Source: Candidatus Methylophosphatis haderslevensis (GTDB lineage: Bacteria; Pseudomonadota; Gammaproteobacteria; Burkholderiales; Rhodocyclaceae). Taken from it: a DNA stretch of 64,000 bases. Below, one piece after another: positions 1-9,054 of this stretch. The stretch lies in the NCBI GenBank assembly GCA_016711925.1, contig JADJSA010000016.1, positions 1 to 64,000 of the forward strand. The letters run 5' to 3'. The position numbers and the translations under genes were made by a program. The notes beneath the pieces were generated by a model. It made no database searches and was not told the DNA's origin. It saw only the letters and a program-made list of their open reading frames with translations. Each line of letters opens with the position of its first letter. Position 1 is the stretch's first letter.

Positions 1-1
1 C

Positions 2-205
2 GGCGCGTGGCTGAGCGGGATGGTCGGCCTCAATGTCGGCAACACCCGGCACAAGCAGTTCGAGGATGCGATCGAGCACGGTTCGCTGCTGATGTTGATC
101 GACGTGCCGATAGCGCGGGTCGAAGAGATCAGCGAACTGGTCAAGAGCCACCACCCGGAGGCGGAACTGGAAGGCACCGAGCCGCGCATTCCGGCATTTC
201 CGTAG
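2..205 (+). CDS. C-terminal fragment of a conserved hypothetical protein
   Basis: The reading frame is already open at the window edge and ends at TAG 203-205, so the N-terminus is missing. The visible 67 residues start with a Gly-rich stretch (GAWLSGMVG). A compact acidic/hydrophobic segment follows, with the motifs LLMLIDVP, RVEEISELV and HHPEAELEGTEP. This pattern resembles the tail of DUF1269-type small membrane-associated proteins, where a glycine-rich hairpin precedes a short alpha/beta tail, but I hold that only tentatively. An internal ATG at 20 would give 61 aa, but the frame continues upstream. A 14-bp GC palindrome (206-219, CCGGCCGCGGCCGG) directly follows the stop and could fold, though it has no T-tract. 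Function unknown. Confidence 0.6.
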   Translation, partial: GAWLSGMVGLNVGNTRHKQFEDAIEHGSLLMLIDVPIARVEEISELVKSHHPEAELEGTEPRIPAFP

Positions 206-377
206 CCGGCCGCGGCCGGCCGCGGTCGCGCCGCAGGCTTTGAGCATCCGCGGCGCGATCAATGGTAGGATGCCACCCACGCGCTGGACGCGCAGATTCG
301 GCTGACACCCTGGTCGCCGAGCGTGGTCCCCGCAGTTGCAGCCTCCTTCATCCCTGACAGATCGATCCGAGCGAACC

Positions 378-1081
378 ATGGGAATTGCCATTGCCGCGCT
401 GGGAGCCCTGCTCCTGAGTGCCTTGAGCCTGTTTTTCAACGCCGACCCGAGTGCCGCGGCGCGTTTCGCATTGATTCGCGACGGCGGCGTGATTCTGCTC
501 AGCCTCTACATCGCAGCGCGCAGCCTGATCGCGCTGCGCAGCGCCGGCCAGCCCGCGCCGGCGCGTCCGGCAGCGCCTGCAGTGCCCGCAACACCTTAGC
601 TCCCGCAGGCCGCCCCGCAGCGCCTGCCGTGCCGGCGGCGGCCGCAACAGCCCCGACCGAGCCGGCAAAGTCGCGGGTGCAGCCGCCGCCGCAGACCGGC
701 GAGGCGCTGATTCTGCTGTCGCTGCTGCAGGAGAAGGGGCGCTTCCTCGATTACCTGATGGAGGATGTGAGCACTTTCAGCGATGCCCAGGTGGCCGCCG
801 CCTCGCGCGTCGTGCACCAGGGCTGCGCGGCGGTGATCCGGGAATGCCTGGCACTGACGCCAGCGCACGGCGGCAAGGAAGGCGAACGCATTACCATCGA
901 CGCCGCCGCCGATCCGCAGCAGTACCGGCTGATAGGCAAGGTCGCCGGCACACCGCCGTTCAGCGGCGTAGTGGTGCATCGCGGCTGGAAAACGTCGAAA
1001 CTGGCGCTGCCGCGCCACATGCGGCCGATCGACCCAAACGGCCTGAACGTCATCACGCCGGTCGAAGTGGAAGTCCGCTAG
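378..1081 (+). CDS. DUF2760 membrane protein, interrupted by a frameshift
   Basis: Two frames make one protein. The 5' part (ATG 378) encodes two hydrophobic segments (MGIAIAALGALLLSALSLFF and GGVILLSLYIAARSLIAL), then an Ala/Pro linker that stops at 597-599. The 3' part, in a different frame, continues the Ala/Pro linker and carries the conserved domain from about 700 on: LLSLLQEKGRFLDYLMEDV, YSDAQ-like FSDAQVAAASRVVHQGC, then GTPPFSGVVVHRGWK and PVEVEV. This is the DUF2760 pattern, whose members usually sit just upstream of Hsp70-like genes, as here. The switch lies in the GC-rich linker at about 560-620. The cytoplasmic domain could also be translated alone from a start I cannot place. Function is unknown; a membrane anchor or cofactor for the next two genes is inference. 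Confidence 0.7.
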
Positions 1082-1175
1082 GTCCGCCGGCTAACGGCGG
1101 TCGGTTGCGCCGCAGCGGATTGTGCGGCGCGGCGCTTCCCCCGGCCTCCCCGAATTCCACCAGCAAGGTCAAACA

Positions 1176-3053
1176 ATGAGCAAGCAATTCAGTGTCGGCA
1201 TCGATCTCGGCACGTCCAATTCCTGCGTCACGATCTGCGAAGTCGACGGCGGCGCCGCGCGCAACATCGAGATCACCCAGATCCTGGGGCCGAGCCTGGT
1301 TGGGGAGAAGCCCCTGCTGGCATCGGCGCTCTACCTTCCCGTGCCGGGCGAGTACGCCGAGGACAGCCTGCGCCTGCCGTGGCACGAAGGCCCGGCGCCC
1401 GATTACGTGGTCGGCGCCTTCGCGCGCGAACGCGCCGCGCTGGTGCCCGACCGCATGGTCACCTCGGCCAAGTCGTGGCTGTGCAACCCGCACGTCGATC
1501 GGCGCGCCCCGATCCTGCCCTGGCAGGCGGAACTGGACCAGCCCAAGGTCTCGCCGCTGGAAGCATCGCGCCGCTATCTCGAACACATGCGCCAGGCGCT
1601 GGCCTTCGATCTGCAGCAGCATGCCGTGCCGGCCAGCGTAGATGACTGCCATGTCGTGCTGACCGTTCCCGCCTCGTTCGACGAAGTTGCGCGCACCCTG
1701 ACCTACGAGGCGGCGCTGGCCGCCGGCTTCGGCCAGGTCACACTGCTGGAAGAGCCGCAGGCGGCGTTCTACGCCTGGATTGCCCACTCGATGGAGGCCG
1801 GCGCCGACGTGCCGTGGCACGACCAAGTCGCCGAGGGCGACCTGATCCTGGTGTGCGACGTCGGCGGCGGCACCGCCGACTTCAGCCTGATCGCCGTGGC
1901 CGGATCGGCCGACGGCCTGTCGAAGAACCTGGAACTGCACCGCATCGCGGTGGGTGAACACATCCTGCTCGGCGGCGACAACATGGACCTGGCGCTGGCC
2001 CACACCCTCAAGGCGAAAATCGAGGACGACGGCCACGAACTGGACGCCTGGCAGTTTCTCGCCCTGGTTCATGCCGCCCGCGCCGCCAAGGAGCGGCTGC
2101 TCGCCGACGAGGCGCTGCAGGAGATGCCGATCGCCGTGCCCTCGCGCGGCGCCAGCCTGTTTGCCAAGACCCTGACCACCACGCTCACCCGCGAGGAAGT
2201 CGTCACCCTGCTGGTGAACGGTTATTTCCCCCTCACCGCTTCCGGCGAGCTGCCGGCCCAGCGCAAGTCGGTCGGCCTGCAGGAATACGGGCTCGACTAC
2301 GCCACCGAACCGGCCGTCAGCAAGCACCTGGCGCGCTTTCTCAAACGCGCGCTGGAGAACGTCAAGTCGGACGAGGCGCTGGCGGCATCGATCGGCGCAC
2401 GCGCCGGGCTCGATCAGTCGACCATCCTCACTCCGACCGCAGTGCTGTTCAACGGCGGCGTGTTCGAGGCGGCGATCTTCCGCCAGCGCGTGGTCGAACT
2501 GCTCGCATCCTGGCTCGGACCGGGCAGGGCACTGAAGGAACTCAAGAGCGCCGGGCTGGACATCGCGGTATCGCGCGGGGCGGCCTACTACGGCGCAGTG
2601 CAGGCCTCGGGCAAGGGCATCAAGATTCGCGCCGGCACCTCGCGTTCCTACTACCTCGGCATGGAAAGCCCGATGCCCGCGGTGCCGGGCTTCGTGCCGC
2701 CGGTCAAGGGCATCTGCATCGTGCCGCAGGGCACGCAGGAAGGGACCGAACTGGAGCTGGCCGGTCGCGAGTTCGGCCTGGTCACCGGCGAGGCGGTGGA
2801 ATTCCGCTTCTTCAGTTCGACGGTGCGCGCCGGCGACCGGGTGGGAAGCGTGGTGGACAACGCCACGCGCTCGCTCGACGAACTGGCCGGGCTGACGCTG
2901 ACCCTGCCGCCGGTCGAGGGCGTGGCGGGGCAGGTTGTGCCGGTCACCCTGCATCCGCTGGTGACCGAACTCGGCACGCTCGAACTGTGGCTGCAGCACA
3001 CCCAGTCAAGCAACCGGTGGAAGCTCGAATTCAACCTGCGCGCGGAGGAGTGA
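1176..3053 (+). CDS. Hsp70 family protein (first of tandem pair)
   Basis: A 625-aa actin-fold ATPase of the Hsp70 superfamily. Visible nucleotide-binding signatures are phosphate-1 GIDLGTSNSCV near the N-terminus, phosphate-2 VCDVGGGTADFSL at about residue 225, and an adenosine-site FNGGVFEA at about 430. LEEPQAAFYAW and LLGGDNMDLALA are also Hsp70-like. The C-terminal about 150 residues are beta-rich (PQGTQEGTELELAGREF, then a Leu-rich stretch ending in WKLEFNLRAEE), like a reduced substrate-binding domain without the DnaK helical lid. The upstream in-frame start at 1122 lacks support; ATG 1176 gives the canonical MSKQFSVGIDLGT. It lies 94 nt after the DUF2760 gene and 19 nt before a second Hsp70-like gene, so an operon is likely. 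It is not DnaK itself, and its clients are unknown. Confidence 0.88.
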   Translation: MSKQFSVGIDLGTSNSCVTICEVDGGAARNIEITQILGPSLVGEKPLLASALYLPVPGEYAEDSLRLPWHEGPAPDYVVGAFARERAALVPDRMVTSAKSWLCNPHVDRRAPILPWQAELDQPKVSPLEASRRYLEHMRQALAFDLQQHAVPASVDDCHVVLTVPASFDEVARTLTYEAALAAGFGQVTLLEEPQAAFYAWIAHSMEAGADVPWHDQVAEGDLILVCDVGGGTADFSLIAVAGSADGLSKNLELHRIAVGEHILLGGDNMDLALAHTLKAKIEDDGHELDAWQFLALVHAARAAKERLLADEALQEMPIAVPSRGASLFAKTLTTTLTREEVVTLLVNGYFPLTASGELPAQRKSVGLQEYGLDYATEPAVSKHLARFLKRALENVKSDEALAASIGARAGLDQSTILTPTAVLFNGGVFEAAIFRQRVVELLASWLGPGRALKELKSAGLDIAVSRGAAYYGAVQASGKGIKIRAGTSRSYYLGMESPMPAVPGFVPPVKGICIVPQGTQEGTELELAGREFGLVTGEAVEFRFFSSTVRAGDRVGSVVDNATRSLDELAGLTLTLPPVEGVAGQVVPVTLHPLVTELGTLELWLQHTQSSNRWKLEFNLRAEE

Positions 3054-3072
3054 GCCGGTCGAAGGCCGCGCA

Positions 3073-5913
3073 TTGGCGGGCATTGCAGGCCAAGTGAGCG
3101 CTCCCCGCTACGCCATCGGCATCGATCTGGGGACGACCAACTGCGCCCTGGCGTATGTCGATCTCGGTGCGCCGCGGGCTGGCGCCACACTACTGGCGCT
3201 GCCGCAACTGCACGGTTTCGACACGCTGGTCGACAGCCCGCTGCTGCCCTCGTTCTTCTACTACTGCACCGAAGCGGAACTCGACCAGCCGCAGCTCGAC
3301 CCGATCACCGGACAGCCGGACGGCGAGGCGGCGGGCTACGTGGTCGGGGCGCTGGCCCGCGACCGGATGAGCGCGACGCCCGGGCGGGTCATTCATTCCG
3401 CCAAGTCCTGGCTGGCCCATGCCGGCATCGACCGCGAGACGCGGATTCTGCCGTTCGGCTCGGACGAGATTGCGCCCGACCTGCGCCTGTCGCCGGTCGA
3501 AGCAAGTGCGGCCTACCTGCAGTACCTGAAAGAGGCGTGGGATCACGCCTTTGCCGCCGCGGATGGCGATCACGCGTTCGTCCGGCAGCAAATCGTTGTC
3601 ACCGTGCCGGCGTCGTTCGACGAGGGCGCGCAGGCACTGACGCGCAAGGCCGCCGAACTGGCCGGCTACCCGCCCGGGCTGCGGCTGCTCGAGGAGCCGC
3701 AAGCCGCGTTCTACGCCTGGCTCGACGACGGCGGCCACGGCGCCGGTCAGGCGCCCGGGGCGCGGCTGCTGGAGTGCCTTCCGGCACTGGCGCAGGAGCC
3801 CTGCAACATCCTGGTCTGCGATGTCGGCGGCGGGACCAGCGATTTCAGCCTGTTCCAGGTTGCGCCGTTGCGCTCGGCGCAGGAACGGCCGGCAATCGAG
3901 CGCATCGCGGCGAGCGACCATCTGCTGCTCGGCGGCGACAATATCGACCTCGCACTGGCCCACCTGATCGAGCAGCAACTGCGGCCGGACAGCGAACAGC
4001 GGCTGTCGCGCCGGCAATGGATGCACCTGCTGCCGCAGGCCCGGCTGCTCAAGGAGCGCGTGCTCGAATCCGCGGGCAGTGCGGACGATGTGTTCCATGT
4101 TGCCTTGCCGGGCGACGGCGCCGACTTGTTCCGCTCGGTCGTCGATGCCACGCTATCGCGAGCCCTCGTCGAGCAGGCGGTGCTGGAGGGCTTCTTCCCG
4201 CTGACCGGGGCCGGGGAACGTCCGCTCGGCCGGCGCACCGGGCTGCGCGAGATCGGCCTGCCTTACGCAGCGGATTCGGCGATCAGCCGCCACCTCGCGG
4301 CCTTTCTCGACGGACGGCCGATCGATGCGGTGCTGTTCGTCGGCGGCGTCCTGCAGCCGCGGCTACTGCAGCAGCGCCTGCTGACGCAGATCGAACGCTG
4401 GCAGGGCCGCCCGGCCGCGCAACTCGCGCTGCAGGACATGAGCCTCGCAGTGGCCCGCGGCGCCGCCTGCTTCGCCGCGCTGGCGCAGGGCGCACCGCAA
4501 CGCATCGGCGGCGGCTATCCGCGCAGCGTCTATCTCGAACTGCAGCCGGAAGATGCCGATGCGATGCCCGACCTGGTGTGCGTGCTGCCGCAGGGCACCG
4601 AGGCCGGCAGCAGGCTCAAGCTGGCGGCACCCGCTTTCGATCTGCTGGTGAACCGCCCGGTGCGGTTCAGTGCCTTTACCTCGAATCGCCGGCCGGGAGA
4701 TGTCGCCGGTTCGCTGGTTGCCCTCGATCCAGCCGCCTTCCACGCGCTGCCGCCGCTGCACGCCACCATCGTGGTCAGCGACGAGAACTTCAATCCGCGC
4801 AAGGCGGCCGCGCAAAGCATCAGCGTGCAGATCGAGGCCGAACTCAGTGAATTGGGCGTGCTGCGACTTTCGCTGGTCAACGAGGCAGTGCGTGGACGCT
4901 GGGAACTCGAGTTCAACCTGCGCAAGCCGCTGGAAGAGCAAACAAGCGAGCGGCGCGACGCCACCCGCCTGCCGGCAGCGTCGCCGGCCGCACTGGAAGC
5001 GGCGCAGGTGCGCATCGCGCTCTTTTACGGCACCAAGCAGGCGCTCGACTCGAAGGACAATGTCAAGTCGCTGGCGCGCGACCTGGAACGGATTCTCGGC
5101 CAGGATCGCGCGCGCTGGCGCGTGACGCTGTTACGCAGCCTGTGGCCGTCACTGTACCCGGGATTGACCCGCCGCGGCCGCTCGCCCGCGCACGAAACCA
5201 CCTGGCTCTATCTGGCCGGATTCCTGTTGCGTCCGGGGTACGGCAGCGACCTCGATCCCTGGCGCATGACCCAGTTGTGGGAGTGCTTCGATCTCGGCCT
5301 CGCCCATCGCAAGGACAAGAGCGCCCAGTCGAACTGGTGGATGATGTGGCGCAGAACCGCGGGCGGACTCACCGCCGAGCAACAGCAGGCGCTGTTCGAT
5401 ACCGCCCTGCCCCAGTTCAAGCGCTCGGCCACCGAGTTCGTCGAAGGCACGCGCATGCTGGGCAGCCTGGAACGTGTCGAGCCGGCGCGCAAGCTGGAAT
5501 TCGCCGACTTGCTGATCAGCCTGATCGCCAAGGGCAAGGCCGCCAACCAGCCGCATGTTCTCTGGGCGCTCGCCCGATTGTTGAGCAGGGTGCCGCTCTA
5601 CACCGCCGCCGAATCGGTCATGCCTGCCGCGACAGTGGAACAGGCATTCGCCCGGCTCGAACCTCTCGACTGGAACAAGCTCGGCCTGCAGGCGCTGACG
5701 ACCGTTTTTTCGTCAGCGTGCCGGCTGACCGGCACACGGGAACTGGACATTCACGATCCGGTGCGCGCGCGCGTGATCGAAAAGTTCAAGCGCATGCGCG
5801 CGCGGCCCGAGCAGATCCGCGTGGTGCAGGAACAATGCGAACTGTCGGCGGCCGACCGCAACGAGTTGTTTGGCGAGGAACTGCCGGCGGGGCTGCGGCT
5901 GTCGCTCGAGTAG
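3073..5913 (+). CDS. Hsp70-like protein with large DnaK-related C-terminal domain
   Basis: A 946-aa protein. The N-terminal about 600 residues form an Hsp70 ATPase plus beta domain: phosphate-1 GIDLGTTNCALAYVDLG, phosphate-2 VCDVGGGTSDFSL, LLGGDNIDLALA and adenosine-site FVGGVLQPRLL. The beta part ends in WELEFNLRKPLEEQ, clearly paralogous to the end of the preceding protein. About 330 further residues are helical, with ARDLERILGQ, ETTWLYLAGFLLRPGYG, SNWWMMWRRTAGGL and a basic/acidic end. They match the DnaK-related domain (DUF3731) found only attached to such Hsp70s. The start is TTG 3073 with GAAGG 7 nt upstream; GTG 3094 is an alternative. It is co-directional with the DUF2760 and Hsp70 genes and convergent with rsmA, 18 nt away. 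The ATPase fold is clear; the client or pathway is unknown. Confidence 0.87.
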   Translation: MAGIAGQVSAPRYAIGIDLGTTNCALAYVDLGAPRAGATLLALPQLHGFDTLVDSPLLPSFFYYCTEAELDQPQLDPITGQPDGEAAGYVVGALARDRMSATPGRVIHSAKSWLAHAGIDRETRILPFGSDEIAPDLRLSPVEASAAYLQYLKEAWDHAFAAADGDHAFVRQQIVVTVPASFDEGAQALTRKAAELAGYPPGLRLLEEPQAAFYAWLDDGGHGAGQAPGARLLECLPALAQEPCNILVCDVGGGTSDFSLFQVAPLRSAQERPAIERIAASDHLLLGGDNIDLALAHLIEQQLRPDSEQRLSRRQWMHLLPQARLLKERVLESAGSADDVFHVALPGDGADLFRSVVDATLSRALVEQAVLEGFFPLTGAGERPLGRRTGLREIGLPYAADSAISRHLAAFLDGRPIDAVLFVGGVLQPRLLQQRLLTQIERWQGRPAAQLALQDMSLAVARGAACFAALAQGAPQRIGGGYPRSVYLELQPEDADAMPDLVCVLPQGTEAGSRLKLAAPAFDLLVNRPVRFSAFTSNRRPGDVAGSLVALDPAAFHALPPLHATIVVSDENFNPRKAAAQSISVQIEAELSELGVLRLSLVNEAVRGRWELEFNLRKPLEEQTSERRDATRLPAASPAALEAAQVRIALFYGTKQALDSKDNVKSLARDLERILGQDRARWRVTLLRSLWPSLYPGLTRRGRSPAHETTWLYLAGFLLRPGYGSDLDPWRMTQLWECFDLGLAHRKDKSAQSNWWMMWRRTAGGLTAEQQQALFDTALPQFKRSATEFVEGTRMLGSLERVEPARKLEFADLLISLIAKGKAANQPHVLWALARLLSRVPLYTAAESVMPAATVEQAFARLEPLDWNKLGLQALTTVFSSACRLTGTRELDIHDPVRARVIEKFKRMRARPEQIRVVQEQCELSAADRNELFGEELPAGLRLSLE

Positions 5914-5931
5914 ACGGGGGCGATTGCAGCG

Positions 5932-6723
5932 TCATGACGCCCGCATGCCGGCGTCGGCGCAGCGATTGGCGATCCGCACGAAGTCGTCGACCGACAGCCG
6001 CTCGCCGCGCAGTCCCGGGTCGATGCCCAGTTCCGCCAGCCCGGCTTGATCGGCGAAATCGCGCAGCGTGTTGCGCAGGGTCTTGCGCCGTTGACCGAAC
6101 GCCGCACTGACGATGCGCGCAAGCAGCGCCGCGTCGCGCGCGCCGAGTTCCTGCGCCGGTCGCGGCGTCAGGCGCACGATTGCCGAAGTCACCTTGGGCA
6201 CCGGGCGGAAGGCGCCGGGCGCCACGTCGAACTGCTTGTCGACCCGGAAGCGGTACTGCAGCATCACCGACAGGCGTCCGTAGTCTGCGCCGCCGGGTTC
6301 GGCCACCATGCGCTCGACCACTTCCTTCTGCAGCATGAAGGTCATGTCGCGGATGCGTTCCGCATATTCTGAAAGGTGGAACAGGATCGGCGTGGAAATG
6401 TTGTAGGGAAGGTTGCCGATCACCCGCAGGTCGCCGCCGAGCGCGCCGAAATCGAACTTCAGTGCGTCGCCCTGGTGTATCTCTAGCGCCTGTCCGGCGA
6501 ATTCGTCTCCGAGCCGCGCGATCAGGTCGCGATCGATTTCCACCACCCGCAGATGCCCGCTTGCCTCGAGCACCGGCCGCGTCAGCGCGCCAAGCCCCGG
6601 CCCGATTTCGACCAGGTTGTCGCCCGGCCGCGGCGCGATCGCGGCGACGATCTTGCGGATGATGTTGCCATCGACCAGGAAATTCTGGCCGAACCGTTTG
6701 CGCGCGCGATGAGGTACGCTCAC
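5932..6723 (-). CDS. rsmA: 16S rRNA (adenine1518/1519-N6)-dimethyltransferase
   Basis: RsmA/KsgA dimethylates two adjacent adenines in the 3' terminal hairpin of 16S rRNA late in 30S assembly, using S-adenosylmethionine. The 263-aa sequence shows the family start HRARKRFGQNFLVDGNII, SAM motif I VEIGPGLGALT, acidic VVEIDRDL, the catalytic NLPYNIS motif, and FMLQKEVVERM. The length is normal for the family. It uses a GTG start whose GTGA overlaps the pdxA stop, so it is translationally coupled as the last gene of lptD-surA-pdxA-rsmA, the classic proteobacterial order. It converges on the Hsp70-like gene with only 18 nt between the stops. Confidence 0.96.
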   Translation of the reverse strand: MSVPHRARKRFGQNFLVDGNIIRKIVAAIAPRPGDNLVEIGPGLGALTRPVLEASGHLRVVEIDRDLIARLGDEFAGQALEIHQGDALKFDFGALGGDLRVIGNLPYNISTPILFHLSEYAERIRDMTFMLQKEVVERMVAEPGGADYGRLSVMLQYRFRVDKQFDVAPGAFRPVPKVTSAIVRLTPRPAQELGARDAALLARIVSAAFGQRRKTLRNTLRDFADQAGLAELGIDPGLRGERLSVDDFVRIANRCADAGMRAS

Positions 6724-7741
6724 TGCGCGGCGCGCTGGGCAAGACCGATTGCGGCGTCGACTGCGGCGTAGAGGCTGCCCGGATCGGCCCGTCCGCTGCC
6801 GGCCAGATCGAGCGCAGTGCCGTGATCGACCGACGTGCGGATTATCGGCAAGCCGAGCGTGATGTTGATGCCATCGCCGAAGGTGGCGAACTTGAGTACC
6901 GGCAGGCCCTGGTCGTGGTACATCGCCAGCACGGCATCGGCGTTTTCCAGGTTGCGCGGCAGAAACAGCGTGTCGGCAGGCAGCGGCCCGACCAGATCGA
7001 AGCCTTCGCCACGCAGGGCTTCGAGCACCGGGTTGATTACATCGATTTCCTCGCGCCCCATGTGGCCGCTCTCGCCGGCATGCGGGTTGAGGCCGGCCAC
7101 CAGGATGCGCGGACGGACGATGCCGAATCGCCGCCGCAGATCGGCTTCGAGAATGCGCAGGGTGGCGGCGAGCGAGGCGCGGGTGAGCACTCGCGGCACT
7201 TCGGCGAGTGCGAAATGGGTGGTGGCAAGCGCAACCCGCAGTTGGCGGCCGCCGAGCGCCCCCGCCGGCCCGGCCAGCATCATCACCACTTGGCGGTACC
7301 GGTTCGCTCGGCCAGATACTCGGTGTGTCCGGAGAACGCGATGCCGGCGTCGTTGATCACGCCCTTGTGCAGCGGCGCCGTGACCATGGCGGCGAACTCG
7401 CCGCGCAGACAGCCGTCGATCGCGATGTCGAGCAGGCGCAGGACATGGCGCGCGTTCGCCGGATCGAGCACGCCGGCGCGGGCGCCGACCGCCAGCGGTT
7501 CGTGCAGGATCTCGAGAGTACCGGGGAGAGCGGCTGCGGCCGGGTCGTAGCGGCGCATGCCGATGTGCATGCCACTTGCCGCAGCGCGCTGCGCGATCAG
7601 GTTCGCGTCGCCCACCACCACCAACCGTGCCGGCCATTGACGGTGGGCGAGCGCGACGCACAGTTCCGGTCCGACGCCGGCTGGTTCGCCGCTGGTGACC
7701 GCGAGCGTGATCGGCCCGGCCGGCGCTGCGACGGCGGTCAC
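6720..7741 (-). CDS. pdxA: 4-hydroxythreonine-4-phosphate dehydrogenase, interrupted by a frameshift
   Basis: PdxA oxidises 4-phosphohydroxy-L-threonine in the DXP-dependent pyridoxal phosphate pathway (NAD-dependent, metal-requiring, cytoplasmic). The N-terminal half reads from GTG 7741: LAVTSGEPAGVGPELCVAL, VTAPLHKGVINDAG, FSGHTEYLAERTGT, then stops early at about 7283. The C-terminal half follows in another frame: VVMMLAGPAGALG, GLNPHAGESGHMGREE, MYHDQGLPVLKF, TSVDHGTALDLAG. Only one base is needed to join TGT to RQVVMMLA, near 7295-7302 in a C-rich spot. Both halves are fully conserved in order, so I read it as one gene with a one-base loss, probably a sequence error, since the route is normally essential. 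It overlaps surA (GTGA) and rsmA (GTGA). Confidence 0.88.
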
Positions 7742-9054
7742 TTGTCCTCTAGCCGATACTCGACATAGGCGCGGTCGCGCTGCTGGCGCACCCAGTCTTC
7801 ATAGGCTTCCTCCGCCTTGCGCTCGCGCAGCGCCTGACGGGCAATCTGGCGCTTGCGTTCGTCGGAGGCTTCGTCGACACGACGATCGACGACCTGGATC
7901 AGATGCCAGCCGAATGGAGACTGAACCGGATCGCTGACCTGACCCGGCTTGAGCGCATCCATCGCGCGCTCGAACTCCGGTACGGTATCGCCGGGATAGA
8001 TCCAGCCCAGATCGCCGCCCTTGGCCGCGGACAGGTCATTCGAGTTGAGCCGGGCCAACTCGGCGAAATCAGTCCCGTTGTCAACGCGCTCCTTGAGCGC
8101 CACGAGCCGGCGGCGCGCTTCGGCATCGCCGACGAGTTCATTGGTTTTGATCAGGATGTGGCGCACGCTGGTCTGCTGCGTTTTCTGCCCGACCGCCGAT
8201 CCGCCCCTGCGCTCGACCAGTTTGACGATGTGCATGCCGGCCGGACTGCGAATCACGCCGGATACCTGACCGGGCTGCATGCCTTCCACGGTCTCGGCGA
8301 ACAATGAGGGCATGCGATCGGCACCGCGCCATCCGAGAGAGCCGCCACTAAGCGCGTCGGGCGCATCCGAATAGCTTGCCGCGAGCTTGGCGAAGTCAGC
8401 GCCGGCCTTGAGTTGGGCGACGATATCCTGTGCCTTGGCCTGCAGGCGCTGCAACTGTTCCGGCCCGGCCTGGTCCGGCGCACGCAACAGGATGTGCGAA
8501 ACCAGAAACTGTTCGTTGCCGGCACCCGGTCTGTCGCCGTTGGCGAGAAAGTTGTCGATCTCGGCATCCGACACCTGTATGCGCGAGTCGACTTCGCGCT
8601 CGCGCAGGCGCACGACGGTCATTTCGTTGCGCACCTCTTCGCGAAACTTCGACCAGGAAATGCCGTCCTTCTCCAGCGCGGCGCGAAAATCGCCCGGCGA
8701 CATGCGGTTGGATTCGGCAATGCGGGTGATCGCGCGTTCGAGCGTCAGGTCGTCGACACGCACCGAGGTTTCCTTGGCCATCTGGATCTGCACGCGATCG
8801 GTGATCATGCGTTCGAGCATCTGCTTTTCCAGGATGTCGGCCGGCGGCAACTGGACCTGCTGCGCCTTGAGCTGGCGTTCGGCCTGCGCCACCCGCGACT
8901 TCAACTCGTAGAGCGTGATCACTTCGTCATTGACCACGGCGACGATGCGGTCTACCTCGCGCGTCGGTGCGGCATGCGCCGTGGCGCCTGCCCACGCCAG
9001 CAAGACAAACACCGCGATAAAAACAGCCCTGAGCGACAGCATGTTGTGTTCCAT
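7738..9054 (-). CDS. surA: Periplasmic peptidyl-prolyl isomerase/chaperone SurA
   Basis: SurA escorts unfolded outer-membrane proteins, including LptD, across the periplasm. The 438-aa protein begins with a signal peptide (MLSLRAVFIAVFVLLAWAG, cleavage near AHA-AP). A SurA_N chaperone domain follows (VDRIVAVVNDEVITLYEL, QMLERMITDRVQIQMAKE). Two parvulin rotamase domains come next, with the landmarks FLVSHILLRAP/GGSLGWRGADRMPSLF and VRHILIKTNE/GGDLGWIYPGDTVPEFE; each has the usual HIL and LGW signatures. The end is QRDRAYVEYRLEDK. The start is ATG 9054, overlapping the lptD stop as TAATG; an internal Met five codons later is also possible. The position after lptD fits its client relationship. 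Confidence 0.96.
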   Translation of the reverse strand: MEHNMLSLRAVFIAVFVLLAWAGATAHAAPTREVDRIVAVVNDEVITLYELKSRVAQAERQLKAQQVQLPPADILEKQMLERMITDRVQIQMAKETSVRVDDLTLERAITRIAESNRMSPGDFRAALEKDGISWSKFREEVRNEMTVVRLREREVDSRIQVSDAEIDNFLANGDRPGAGNEQFLVSHILLRAPDQAGPEQLQRLQAKAQDIVAQLKAGADFAKLAASYSDAPDALSGGSLGWRGADRMPSLFAETVEGMQPGQVSGVIRSPAGMHIVKLVERRGGSAVGQKTQQTSVRHILIKTNELVGDAEARRRLVALKERVDNGTDFAELARLNSNDLSAAKGGDLGWIYPGDTVPEFERAMDALKPGQVSDPVQSPFGWHLIQVVDRRVDEASDERKRQIARQALRERKAEEAYEDWVRQQRDRAYVEYRLEDK

